Shown here piece by piece: positions 35,705 to 44,823 of a DNA stretch of 64,000 bases (position 1 is the stretch's first letter; every line of letters starts with the position of its first letter). Position numbers and translations under genes: made by a program. Below the pieces are notes generated by a model. That model was given only the letters and a program-made list of their open reading frames with translations. It did not search any database and was not told the origin of the DNA. Source of the DNA: Marinibacterium profundimaris (GTDB lineage: Bacteria; Pseudomonadota; Alphaproteobacteria; Rhodobacterales; Rhodobacteraceae); the NCBI RefSeq assembly GCF_002210095.1, contig NZ_AQQR01000003.1, forward strand, positions 434,001 to 498,000, read 5' to 3'.

Positions 35705-36621
35705 GCCGGCTCCTCCTCTGTCCATCCGATGGCATCGCTGCCGCGCGTGCCGGTGACGGTGCCGTCGCGCAGGATGCAATAGGCCTCGGCGACGACCCGG
35801 CCCACGACCTCTCCGCCGGCCATGGCCGGATCGCCGCGCCGCACGGGGCAGCCTTCCCATTCCGGACGCTGCCATTGCGCGCCCGGCGCCTCGAACCCTT
35901 CGATCCCGCCGGAGCCTACCAGCAGCGCCCGGCACGGACCCGGATGCACCCGCTGCCCCAGCGCGGTGCCGAGGTTGGGCGCGGCATCGCCGGGTGCCAT
36001 GCTGTCACGGATCGCCGAAACCGCAAGATCGGCCAGCGCGTGATGCGGAAAGATCGTGTTGTGCAGCACCGCCGCCGCGATCCCGTCGCCCGTGAAATGC
36101 GCCGCGCCGATATCGTCCCGCGCGCCGACCGAGGCGGAATTCAGCAGCGCGATGTCTCCGGCAAGGTTCATGGCGATCAGACCAGCGTCCAGCTCGGGAT
36201 CGGCCGAGAGCGCGGTTTCGATGGCGACAGAGGGCGAAGCGCCCGCCCCCATGGCCGTCAGCGCCACGAGGTTCGGCGGATGGCCGTCGGGCCCGGCCAT
36301 GTTCGGCAGGCGGTGGCCCGTCAACAGACCCACGGCGGGATCGCCGGGCGTGAATTGCGACAGCGGATCGGGCCGGTCGGGGCCCGACGACATCAGCACC
36401 GCGTGGCGCGCGCCCCTGGTCCGGGCGAACCCCGGCAGGGCCAGCAGCGCCTGCGCCCCGCCCCTCTGCGTTCCGAGGTCGAAGAGCGTGCCGTCCTCAA
36501 GCAGGACCGAAAGCGAGACGAAACCGCCAATGGCACCGCGCCCGACGGCCTCTACCGCTTCGAGACCGGCAAGGGCGGCGCGGGCGGCACCTGGGCCGTA
36601 GACTGCTATTCCGACGGTCAC
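35701..36621 (-). CDS. Conserved protein of unknown function (DUF6963-like)
   Basis: 306 residues, soluble, no signal peptide. Begins MTVGIAVYGPGAARAALAGLEAVEAVGRGAIGGFVSL; Gly/Ala-rich with VLMSSGPDRPDPLSQFTPGDPAVGLLTGHRLPN and LLNSASVGARDDIGAA. I recall such proteins as a family of unknown function (DUF6963) encoded beside peptide transporters and D-aminoacylases; the name needs a search. The N-terminal Thr-Val-Gly and the GAIGGFVS region hint at an Ntn-like fold, but this is speculation. Both ends overlap neighbouring genes by four bases, so it belongs to the operon. Confidence 0.6.
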   Translation of the reverse strand: MTVGIAVYGPGAARAALAGLEAVEAVGRGAIGGFVSLSVLLEDGTLFDLGTQRGGAQALLALPGFARTRGARHAVLMSSGPDRPDPLSQFTPGDPAVGLLTGHRLPNMAGPDGHPPNLVALTAMGAGASPSVAIETALSADPELDAGLIAMNLAGDIALLNSASVGARDDIGAAHFTGDGIAAAVLHNTIFPHHALADLAVSAIRDSMAPGDAAPNLGTALGQRVHPGPCRALLVGSGGIEGFEAPGAQWQRPEWEGCPVRRGDPAMAGGEVVGRVVAEAYCILRDGTVTGTRGSDAIGWTEEEPA

Positions 36622-38360
36622 GGCCGGGCCACCATGTGCTGCGGCGCCACCTCGGCCAGCGCGCCCATGGGCAGGTTGGCGGCATCGATCACCGGCAGGG
36701 CGCCGCGTGTCCGTTCGGGATCGGGCACCGGAACGGCGGCCAGCAGCGCGCGCGTATAGGGATGGCGCGGATCGTTCAGCACCGCCTGGCGCGGCCCGAT
36801 CTCGACGATCCGGCCCCGGCGCATGACGGCGACGCGGTGCGAGACCTCCTCGACCACCGCCATGTCGTGGCTGATGAAGAGATAGGCCAGCCCAAGGCTC
36901 TGCTGCAGTTCCAGCATCAGCTCAAGCACCTGGGCCTGCACGCTGACATCCAGCGCCGAGGTCGGCTCGTCCGCGACGATCAGCTTCGGGTTCACCGACA
37001 GCGCCCGGGCGATCGACAGGCGCTGGCGCTGGCCGCCGGAGAATTCATGCGGGTAGCGGCGGATATGGTCGGCCTCCAGCCCCACGCGCAGGAACAGCTG
37101 CTCGACGCGGTCCTCCATCTCCTTGCCCGAGCAGAGCCCGTGGATCACCATCGGTTCGGCCACCAGCCGCCCGGCGCTGATGCGCGGGTTGAGCGAGGCA
37201 AAGGGGTCCTGAAAAATCATCTGCATCTGCCGCCGCGCCTTGCGCACGCCCCCCGTCGACAGCTTGCGCATATCGGTGCCGTCGATCTCGATGACGCCTG
37301 AATCCAGCTCCAGCAGCCGCAGAACGGCCCGGCCGGTGGTGGATTTGCCGGACCCGGATTCCCCCACCAGCGCCAGCGTCTCGCCGGCGTCGAGGTCAAA
37401 GCCCACGTCCTGCATCGCCGCCGTGCCGCCGGATTTCGACGCGAAGAACCCGCTTTCGCGGAAGGTCTTGTTCATGCCTTGGGTATGCAGCAGCCGGCCG
37501 CTGACCGCGACCGGATCCGCGACCACGCTGCGCGGCGCGGCCGCCGCTGCAAAGGCACCAAGACGCGGCACCGCGTCCAGCAGCTTCTTGGTATAGGCCT
37601 CTTGCGGATCTGCGAAGATCTGGGCCACCGTCCCCTCTTCGATCTTGCGGCCCCGGTTCATCACCACGACACGGTCGGCCATCTCGGCCACCACGCCCAT
37701 GTCATGGGTGATCAGGATGATCGAGGTGCCGAAGCGGGTCTTCAGGTCGCGCATCAGGTCGAGGATCTGCGCCTGAACGGTCACGTCCAGCGCGGTTGTC
37801 GGCTCGTCCGCGATCAGGATCGCCGGATCGGCGGCCATGGCCATGGCGATCATCACCCGCTGGCGCATGCCGCCCGACAGCTCGTGCGGGAACTGCTTCA
37901 GCCGCCGGTCCGGGTTGTCGAGCCCGACCAGCTCCAGCATCTCCTTGGCGCGCGCCTCGGCCTGGGCGCTGGACATGCCCTTGTGCTCCACCAGCGCCTC
38001 GGTCAGCTGCAGCCCGATCCGCAGGACCGGGGTCAGCGAGGTCATCGGCTCCTGGAAGATCATGGTGATCCGGTCGCCGCGAATGCCGCGGATCTCACCC
38101 TCGGTCAGGTGCAGCAGATCGCGGCCGTCGAACATGGCCGAGCCATCCTCGATCGTGGCCGCGCGCGGCGGCAGCAGGCCCAGCAGCGCCATGGACGACA
38201 CGCTCTTGCCAGAGCCGCTTTCGCCGACGATGGCCAGCGTTTCTCCGGGATAGAGATCATAGGACAGGTCCTGCACCGCGAGGTTGCGTCTGGCCCCCCT
38301 GCCGAAGGCGATGGTCAGGTCCTTGACGGACAGAAGCGGGGTCTGGATCGGACGGGTCAT
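36618..38360 (-). CDS. Peptide ABC transporter ATPase, two ATP-binding domains fused (DppD-DppF type)
   Basis: 580 residues with two full ABC domains. Each has Walker A GESGSGKS, signature LSGGMRQR (first half) or FSGGQRQR (second half) and Walker B ILIADEPT / LIVADEPT. The oligopeptide-type C-terminal extensions (RHPYTRALLAAVP) are present. This is the single-chain form of DppD plus DppF, driving the two permeases encoded just upstream. ATG overlaps the preceding stop by four bases. Confidence 0.94.
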   Translation of the reverse strand: MTRPIQTPLLSVKDLTIAFGRGARRNLAVQDLSYDLYPGETLAIVGESGSGKSVSSMALLGLLPPRAATIEDGSAMFDGRDLLHLTEGEIRGIRGDRITMIFQEPMTSLTPVLRIGLQLTEALVEHKGMSSAQAEARAKEMLELVGLDNPDRRLKQFPHELSGGMRQRVMIAMAMAADPAILIADEPTTALDVTVQAQILDLMRDLKTRFGTSIILITHDMGVVAEMADRVVVMNRGRKIEEGTVAQIFADPQEAYTKKLLDAVPRLGAFAAAAAPRSVVADPVAVSGRLLHTQGMNKTFRESGFFASKSGGTAAMQDVGFDLDAGETLALVGESGSGKSTTGRAVLRLLELDSGVIEIDGTDMRKLSTGGVRKARRQMQMIFQDPFASLNPRISAGRLVAEPMVIHGLCSGKEMEDRVEQLFLRVGLEADHIRRYPHEFSGGQRQRLSIARALSVNPKLIVADEPTSALDVSVQAQVLELMLELQQSLGLAYLFISHDMAVVEEVSHRVAVMRRGRIVEIGPRQAVLNDPRHPYTRALLAAVPVPDPERTRGALPVIDAANLPMGALAEVAPQHMVARP

Positions 38361-39253
38361 CTTTGGCGCTGCCTCGGGTCAAGCGCCTCGCGGATGCCGT
38401 CGCCCAGCAGGTTGAAGCCCAGGACGGTGACGGCGATGGCGAGGCCGGGAAAGATCATCATCCAGGGCGCCCGGCTGATCAGGTCGCGCGAGGAGGATAG
38501 CATGAAGCCCCATTCCGGCTGGGGCGGCTGCGCGCCGAGGCCCAGGAACGACAGGCCGGCGGCGGCAAGGACGGCGGTGGAGACGCCGAGCGTGCCGATG
38601 ACGATCAGCGTGGGCACCACGTTGGGCAGCAGGTGGATGAAGATCAGCCTTGCGTGCCCTGCCCCTGCGGCCACGGCGGCCTCAAAATAGGGTTTGCCCT
38701 TTTCCACCAGCACGACCGAATGGGTGACGCGGGCGTAGAACGGGATCGAGGCGATGCCGATGGCGATCATGGCGTTGGTCAGGCCCACGCCGAAGATGGC
38801 AAGGCAGGCCAGCGCGATCACGATCTCGGTGAAGGAAAAAAGTACGTCCACCAGCCGCATCAGCACCCGTTCGGTCCAGCCCGAGGAATAGCCGGCCACA
38901 AGACCCAGCAGCAACCCGCAGGTCAACGAGATGCCCACCGCGATCACGCCGATCTGCAGGGTCAGGCGGGCACCGTAGAGGATGCGGCTGAACACGTCGC
39001 GGCCGAAATCGTCGGTGCCCATGATATATCCCATCGACGGCGGATCAAGGCGCGGGCCGGCGGCCATGCGCAGCGGATCATAGGGCGCGATCACCGGCGC
39101 CGCGATGGCGCAGAAGATCAGCAGGCCCACGACGAAAAGCCCGATCAGGCCCGAGGGGCTCGCCAGCAGGGCCCGCCAGAAGCTGCGATTGCGCGCGGCG
39201 CCGGTGGTGGCGAGATTGTCGGCCAGCTCGGCCGTGGAGGAACCATGAACCAT
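38357..39253 (-). CDS. Peptide ABC transporter permease (DppC type)
   Basis: 298 residues from ATG 39253, which overlaps the stop of the upstream permease as TAATG. About six membrane segments, the N-terminal oligopeptide permease part (ASPSGLIGLFVVGLLIFCAIAAPVIAPYDP), HxLGTDxxGRD-like MGTDDFGRDVFSR and the EAA loop EAAVAAGAGHARLIFIHLLPN that contacts the ATPase. Inner-membrane subunit for peptides or acylated amino acids. Confidence 0.93.
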   Translation of the reverse strand: MVHGSSTAELADNLATTGAARNRSFWRALLASPSGLIGLFVVGLLIFCAIAAPVIAPYDPLRMAAGPRLDPPSMGYIMGTDDFGRDVFSRILYGARLTLQIGVIAVGISLTCGLLLGLVAGYSSGWTERVLMRLVDVLFSFTEIVIALACLAIFGVGLTNAMIAIGIASIPFYARVTHSVVLVEKGKPYFEAAVAAGAGHARLIFIHLLPNVVPTLIVIGTLGVSTAVLAAAGLSFLGLGAQPPQPEWGFMLSSSRDLISRAPWMMIFPGLAIAVTVLGFNLLGDGIREALDPRQRQR

Positions 39254-40173
39254 TACGAATACCGGATGCGGGGGTCGAGGAAGGCATAGGCCACGTCGAT
39301 GACGACCGATGCCAGCGCGACGATGGTGGCGAAGAACAGGATGAAGCCCTGGATCAGCGGGTAGTCGCGGGCAAAGACCGCCTCGATGGCGAGCCGCCCG
39401 ACCCCGTTCCAGGCAAAGACGTTCTCGACCACGATGGCCCCGCCCATCAGGTAGGCGAATTGCAGGCCCAGCATCGAGACCACCGGCACAAGGCCCGACC
39501 GCAGCGCGTGGCGATAGAGCACGATGGATTTCGGCAGGCCCTTGGCGCGGGCGGTGCGCACGAAATCCTGGTCGAAGATGTCGATCATCGCCGAGCGCGT
39601 CAGCCGCGCCAGCACGGCGGCATTCGCCAGCCCCAGAGTCATCGCCGGCAGGATCAGCGACCGCCAGTCGCCCCCCGCCACGGGAAGCCATTGCAATTGC
39701 AGGGCAAAGAGGAACAACAGCAGCAGGCCCAGCCAGAAATGCGGCATCGAGACCCCGACGATGGCCAGCACCATGGAGCTGACATCGACCCATGTGCCGC
39801 GCTTGTAGGCGGCGAGGAAGCCCAGGCTCATGCCGACCACGATGGCGATGGCCAGCGACGAGATCGTCAGCGCCAGAGTCGCCGGGAACCGGGTCAGCAG
39901 GATGTCGAGCACCGGCTGATCTCCGACGATGGAATTGCCCAGATCGCCCTGCAGCAGCCGGCCGATATACATGAAATACTGCTGCCAGATCGGCTGATCG
40001 AGGCCGAGCCGCACGCGGATCGCCTCCAGCTCTTCGGGGGTGGTCTGGAAAGAGCCATACATGATCCGGACCGGATCGCCCGGCACCAGGTGGATCAGGA
40101 TGGTCACGGCGATCGTGGCGATCCAGATCGTGACCAGGGCGGCCAGCACCCTTTGAACGATGAACTTGCCCAT
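39253..40173 (-). CDS. Peptide ABC transporter permease (DppB type)
   Basis: 306 residues from ATG 40173 (MGKFIVQRVLAALVTIWIATIAVTILIHLVPGDPV), preceded by GAAGGGAG; an upstream ATG would add 20 unrelated residues. Six membrane segments and the EAA loop RTARAKGLPKSIVLYRHALR. Pairs with the DppC-type permease. Confidence 0.93.
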   Translation of the reverse strand: MGKFIVQRVLAALVTIWIATIAVTILIHLVPGDPVRIMYGSFQTTPEELEAIRVRLGLDQPIWQQYFMYIGRLLQGDLGNSIVGDQPVLDILLTRFPATLALTISSLAIAIVVGMSLGFLAAYKRGTWVDVSSMVLAIVGVSMPHFWLGLLLLFLFALQLQWLPVAGGDWRSLILPAMTLGLANAAVLARLTRSAMIDIFDQDFVRTARAKGLPKSIVLYRHALRSGLVPVVSMLGLQFAYLMGGAIVVENVFAWNGVGRLAIEAVFARDYPLIQGFILFFATIVALASVVIDVAYAFLDPRIRYS

Positions 40174-40258
40174 GGGGCTCCCTTCCGGCTGGGGTCGGAT
40201 TTCCGGGGAAAGAGCCGGCGCGCCCGGGGACATTGGGCGCGCCGGCGGCAGGACATGG

Positions 40259-41833
40259 TCAGCCGTCGCTGAGGGTCACGTCCTGGAAGTTGGGGTGCAG
40301 GAAGGGCCCGATCTTGAAGCCCTCGACCTCGGGGCGCACGGCAAAGACCCATTCCCAGCCGGGTGTGTAAAGCCCGATGTGAACGGCGTTTTCCATCAGG
40401 TACCTGATGACCGCCTGCACCTTCTCAAGCCGTTCGTCGGGGTCGATCGTGGTGCGGGTTTCCTCCAGCATCGCGTCCAGCTCGGGCGACTGGTAGCCGG
40501 AATAGGCGCCAGGGGAATGCCACAGCTGATAGAGGATATCCGGGTCGTACCAGGACCAGGTCATCATGTCGAAGGTGCCCGGGGTTTCCGCGTCGGGGCT
40601 TTCGTTCTGCTCCTTCACGCGGGCGTTCATGGTGCCGATGTCCATGATCTCGATCGAGGCCTGGATGCCGACCTGCGCCAGCTGGGCCTGGAAGATCTCG
40701 GCCAGCTTGTGCCGGTTGCCGCCGGTCCAGACGAACATCGTCGTCTCAAGCGGGTTGTCGGGGCCGTAGCCCATCTCGGCCAGCAGCTCCATGGCCTTCT
40801 CTGGGTCGTATTCATACCCGTACTGCTTGCAGAATTCCTGATCGTTGCCGAACACGCCACGGGCGATCGGGCACCATTCACGCTGGCTGAGGCCGCCGTA
40901 GATGATGTCGATGGCCATCTGCGCATCGGTCGCGTAAGCCACGGCCTGGCGCGCGCGGATGTCGTCGAAGGGCGGACGCGAGATGGTGAATTCCCAGAAC
41001 ACGTTCTGACCGGTGTTGTCGGCCACCACGATGTCCAGCTCGCCGGCCTCCTTGATCGCCTCGACGTCATCGAACGGCGGCTCGGCGATATGCACCTCGC
41101 CGGTACGCAGCGCGGCCAGGCGGGTCTGCGGCTCGGGCACGGTGCGGATGATCAGTCGGTCGAACTGCGGCGGGCCGTCGTTCTCGACCGGCTCGCCCCA
41201 GTTGACGTAGTCGGGGTTGGTGTCCAGCACGATCTCGTCGCCCTTGACCCATTCGACCAGGCTGAAGGGCCCGGTGCCGATGGCGGTGGACGACCCGAAG
41301 GTGTCGGCGGTGTTGGTGTCGCAGACCATGGACGAGAAGCTGTCGGCCAGGAACGGCAGGAAGGCGCCGAACTTGCTCTCCAGAGTGACGGTGAAGGTCA
41401 GCGGATCCACCACCGTCACATCGGTGATCGGGCCCCAGCTGGTCCGCGTCAGGCTGGGGGTGTCGCCGAAGGCCCGGTCGATGGTGAACTTGACGTCATT
41501 GGCGTCGAATTCGGTGCCGTCGTGGCACAGGATGCCGTCGTTCAGGGTGAAGGTGTAGTCCAACCCGTCCTCGCTGACCTCCCAGGATTTCGCCATGTTC
41601 GGGCCCGGGTTGCCGTCCATGTCGAAGGCCAGCAGCGTGTCATAGATCTGGTCCCAGACCTGCATCGACAGGGTGCTGGTCGCGCGGTGCGGGTCGAGGC
41701 TGTCGATATCGCCGTAGCGCGCCCAGACCAGCTCCTGCGCGGTGGCACCGCCTGCGGCCAGCGCCAGTGGCGCGGCCAGTGCGGCACCCAGAACCGGCCC
41801 CCGCCAGAGTGTTCCCAAAAGTCTTCCGTCCAT
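40259..41833 (-). CDS. Peptide ABC transporter substrate-binding protein (SBP family 5)
   Basis: 524 residues from ATG 41833, which has GGAGG 9 bases upstream; an ATG five codons earlier overlaps that site. A signal peptide (WRGPVLGAALAAPLALAAGGATAQE, cleavage after ATA) sends it to the periplasm. Family 5 features: DIDSLDPHRATST, SWEVSEDGLDYTFTLNDGILCHDGTEFDANDVKFTIDR, and a late GYQSPELDAMLEETRTT. Binds peptides, or acyl-D-amino acids given the operon context. Confidence 0.93.
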   Translation of the reverse strand: MDGRLLGTLWRGPVLGAALAAPLALAAGGATAQELVWARYGDIDSLDPHRATSTLSMQVWDQIYDTLLAFDMDGNPGPNMAKSWEVSEDGLDYTFTLNDGILCHDGTEFDANDVKFTIDRAFGDTPSLTRTSWGPITDVTVVDPLTFTVTLESKFGAFLPFLADSFSSMVCDTNTADTFGSSTAIGTGPFSLVEWVKGDEIVLDTNPDYVNWGEPVENDGPPQFDRLIIRTVPEPQTRLAALRTGEVHIAEPPFDDVEAIKEAGELDIVVADNTGQNVFWEFTISRPPFDDIRARQAVAYATDAQMAIDIIYGGLSQREWCPIARGVFGNDQEFCKQYGYEYDPEKAMELLAEMGYGPDNPLETTMFVWTGGNRHKLAEIFQAQLAQVGIQASIEIMDIGTMNARVKEQNESPDAETPGTFDMMTWSWYDPDILYQLWHSPGAYSGYQSPELDAMLEETRTTIDPDERLEKVQAVIRYLMENAVHIGLYTPGWEWVFAVRPEVEGFKIGPFLHPNFQDVTLSDG

Positions 41834-41992
41834 TCCGATCGCCTCCATCAGCTCCAGTCACGGCACCTCTCATCGAGGCGCGACTGAGCATCAGGCTCGG
41901 CAGGGGACACCCAATCGGGCAAGAAAAAAGTTCATATCTGATTTTTGCAATTTCAGAAATGAGTCTTTCCGCGGCGCAGCGTTCCCTTCAAG

Positions 41993-42008
41993 ATTTCAGT
42001 TCTGAAAT
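41993..42008. promoter_or_regulatory. Inverted repeat ATTTCAG-TT-CTGAAAT upstream of the ABC operon
   Basis: Perfect 7-base arms (41993-41999, 42002-42008) just past the rpiR stop, in the AT-rich leader of the transporter operon. An imperfect second copy ATTTCAG-AA-ATGAGTC starts at 41950, 43 bases (about four helical turns) away. A likely RpiR-type operator pair. Confidence 0.5.
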
Positions 42009-42012
42009 CCGT

Positions 42013-42867
42013 TCACTCGTTGCTGCTGCTTTCTTCAGCCCATTGTGAATGGATCGACTCGATGTGCTGCAGCCGCTGCACCGCCGAATCGCCGGTCCGG
42101 GATGCGACCCGGGCGCAAAGATAGGTGATCAGGCTGACCGGCGCGGTCATCGACCCGAACAATGTGGGCCCGTCGCTGCGCCCCCGCAGGATGACATCGG
42201 CGCCGCGCTTGTCGCCCGGGGCAAGCGTGTTGGTGACGAGGATGATCTTGGCGCCTGCCCGGCGGGACGAGCCGATGATGTTGCGCAATTCCGGGTTCCG
42301 TCGCCCCACCCCGAAGGCCAGCACCGTGTCGGCAGGCTTGATCGAGGCGAATTCCTCGGGCACCGGGAAGCCGCTGAGCGGGATCATCCGGATGTCGGGA
42401 AAGACCTTGATCAGCATCGCCCGCGCGAACAGGGCCAGCGGATAATCCTCGCCAAAGCCCACGACCCAGAGCTTGGCCGCCGCGCAAAGCATCTGCACCG
42501 CCTCGGTCACCTGGTCCGCCGGCAGCGCCTCGAAGGAGCGGACAAGGTGTTTCACCTCGGCATCGAGGTATTCGCCGGGCGACAGCGTCCCGCCCGACAG
42601 GGCCGGGACCTGGGGGGCCGCCAGTTCGGCCGAGCGCGCCTCGCGGATCTCGCGCTGCGCGTCACGGTAGCCGCCGTAGCCCAGCCGCCGGAACAGCCGC
42701 GCGGCGGTGGCCTTGGAAACGCCGGCCTGTTCGGCCAGGTCGGCCGCGGTGAACTGGCCGACAACGCCCACGTCCTCCAGCAGCAGATCCGCAAGCTTGC
42801 GCTCGCCCCTCGGCATGTCGTCGTAAGTCGTCAAAAGACGCTGGGCGATGTGCGAAGTGTTGTGCAT
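42013..42867 (-). CDS. RpiR/MurR-family transcriptional regulator
   Basis: 284 residues. N-terminal helix-turn-helix of the RpiR type (GERKLADLLLEDVGVVGQFTAADLAEQAGVSKATAARLFRRLGYGGYRDAQREIR), C-terminal SIS domain (KLWVVGFGEDYPLALFARAMLIK ... DTVLAFGVGRRNPELRNIIGSSRRAGAKIILVTN) that in the family binds phosphosugars but here could sense another ligand. Lies directly upstream of the peptide ABC / D-aminoacylase operon in the same orientation and is its probable regulator. Confidence 0.92.
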   Translation of the reverse strand: MHNTSHIAQRLLTTYDDMPRGERKLADLLLEDVGVVGQFTAADLAEQAGVSKATAARLFRRLGYGGYRDAQREIREARSAELAAPQVPALSGGTLSPGEYLDAEVKHLVRSFEALPADQVTEAVQMLCAAAKLWVVGFGEDYPLALFARAMLIKVFPDIRMIPLSGFPVPEEFASIKPADTVLAFGVGRRNPELRNIIGSSRRAGAKIILVTNTLAPGDKRGADVILRGRSDGPTLFGSMTAPVSLITYLCARVASRTGDSAVQRLQHIESIHSQWAEESSSNE

Positions 42868-43053
42868 GTCACTGTTGTTCTGGCCGCCGGCCGATTTGGA
42901 AAAATGCCAGCCCCGGTGGGGCGATCGACCCTTTTCATAGGCCCTGAGGCCGCCATGGTCGAGGGTCGGCAGGCAAAGCGGCGGCCAGGGGCCCTGCCCG
43001 GACCGGACCGGCCGATCGACAACGTGCCACCCGACAACGTCCCCAACACCGGC

Positions 43054-44823
43054 TCAGCCCTCGGGTATCCCCAGGGCGGCCATCTGCTCTCCGATCCGGT
43101 CGAGCACGCAGGGCGAAAAGACCATCGCTTCCTTGAACCGCTGCACCGTCATGTTCGGATGCGCCGTCATCAGCGCCTGGGCCGAGGCGCGGGCCTCGGC
43201 CTCGCGCCCGTCCCCCAGCAGCGCGGCACAGAGGTTGCGGTGGACCCAATGGGCATTGGGCCGTTCCTCCAGTGCGCGCAGGAAGTATTCGGCGGCGCGG
43301 CCATCCTCGCTCGCGACCTGGTACGCGCTGCCCATGCCGACAAGGTTGTTGAAATTCATCGGGTCCAGGGGGCTCAGCCGCATGGCACGGTCAAAGAACT
43401 GCTTGGCCGCCTCCGGCCGATCGGCATAGGTTTCAAGCCAGCCAAGCCGGCTGAGCGCCCAGGCGGCGTTGGGATCCAGCTGGTTGGCGCGCTCCAGCAG
43501 CACCCGCGCCGTGCCGTAGTTGCGCGCGAATGTATGGACCGCCCCCAGCACCGCCAGGATCAGCGGGTCGTCCGAGGATAACTCGGCCGCCCGCTCCGCC
43601 CGTTTCAGCGCCTCGGCCTTGGCGACGGCGATGTCCTCGGCCCAGTTGTAGACCGACCGCTGCGCCCAGCACCATCCGGCCAACGCCAGGGCCAGCGGGT
43701 AATCCGGGTCGATCTCGAGCGCCTTGTCCAGCAGGTCCAGCGCCCGGGCGGCCGACTGCTCCTCCAGCATCCAGACATCCGGCATGGCGCGCATCGTGTA
43801 ATCGTAGGCGCCCAGGTCATGGGGCGGCTTGCGGCGGGTGCGCTCGATCTCGGCGAACTGGATCGACGGCTGCAGCGCGCCGGCGACCTGTTCGGTGATC
43901 TTGTCCTGCAGTTCGAATATGTCGTCGAGCGAGCCGTCGTACCGGTCGGCCCAGAGATGCGCCCCGCCGTCCGTTTCGATCAGCTGCACGGTGATGCGCA
44001 CCCGGTTCCCGGCCCTTTGGACCGACCCTTCGAGCACGTATTTCACCCCCAGTTCCCGCCCGATGTCGCGCACGTTCACGTGCCGTCCCTTGTAGGCGAA
44101 GGCAGAATTGCGGGCGATGACAAAGAAGGACCGGATGCGCGACAGGGTGGCGGTGATCGCCTCGACCACGCCATCGGCAAAATACTCCTGCTCGACATCG
44201 CCGGACATGTTGTCGAAGGGCAGCACCGCGATCGAAGGCTTGTCCGGGCGCTGCAGCCTTGCGCGCCCCGCCCCGTCGCGGCGCCCCGGCAGGGTCTCGG
44301 CGGGCCAGCGGAAGACCCGGACCGACCGCACCATGTTCTTCAGCTCGTACTCGCCGTCATCGGCGAAGATCGCCTTGATGCGGCGGCCCAGGTGTTCATA
44401 GGTGCTGGCGCTGATGCTGATCCCGCCCGGCGAGGCGATCTCCTGCAGACGCGCGGCGAGATTGACGCCATCGCCGAAGATGTCGCGGCCGTTGAAGATG
44501 ACATCGCCCGGGTTGATGCCGATGCGCAGCTGCAGCAACCGCCGGCCCTGCGGGTCTTCGGGACGCGCGGCCATGGCCTGCTGGATCTCGAGCGCGCAAT
44601 CGACGGCATCGACGACGCTGACGAACTCCACCAGCGCGCCGTCCCCCATCAGTTTGACCACCCTGCCCTGATGAGCCCGGACGCGGGGGGCAAAGATCTC
44701 GCGGTGGATGCGATTGACAGCGTCCAGGGTGCCGGCCTCGTCGGCGTTCATCATCCGCGAGAATCCGGCGATGTCCGTTGACATGATCGCGGCGAGTCGG
44801 CGATGGACGGTTTGCTCGGTCAT
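43054..44823 (-). CDS. Class III nucleotide cyclase with TolB-like and TPR domains (second copy)
   Basis: 589 residues from ATG 44823 (MTEQTVHRRLAAIMSTDIAGFS). Cyclase domain with first metal Asp in STDIAGFSRMM, VVKLMGDGALVEF and DIFGDGVNLAARLQ, so catalytic residues are intact. TolB-like middle domain is textbook (IAVLPFDNMSGDVEQEYFADGVVEAI ... GVKYVLEGSVQRAGNRVRITVQLIETDGGAHLWADRYD), followed by TPR repeats. Same architecture as the protein of 30092-31876 but clearly diverged in sequence. No partner gene is coupled; it stands alone. Confidence 0.92.
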   Translation of the reverse strand: MTEQTVHRRLAAIMSTDIAGFSRMMNADEAGTLDAVNRIHREIFAPRVRAHQGRVVKLMGDGALVEFVSVVDAVDCALEIQQAMAARPEDPQGRRLLQLRIGINPGDVIFNGRDIFGDGVNLAARLQEIASPGGISISASTYEHLGRRIKAIFADDGEYELKNMVRSVRVFRWPAETLPGRRDGAGRARLQRPDKPSIAVLPFDNMSGDVEQEYFADGVVEAITATLSRIRSFFVIARNSAFAYKGRHVNVRDIGRELGVKYVLEGSVQRAGNRVRITVQLIETDGGAHLWADRYDGSLDDIFELQDKITEQVAGALQPSIQFAEIERTRRKPPHDLGAYDYTMRAMPDVWMLEEQSAARALDLLDKALEIDPDYPLALALAGWCWAQRSVYNWAEDIAVAKAEALKRAERAAELSSDDPLILAVLGAVHTFARNYGTARVLLERANQLDPNAAWALSRLGWLETYADRPEAAKQFFDRAMRLSPLDPMNFNNLVGMGSAYQVASEDGRAAEYFLRALEERPNAHWVHRNLCAALLGDGREAEARASAQALMTAHPNMTVQRFKEAMVFSPCVLDRIGEQMAALGIPEG

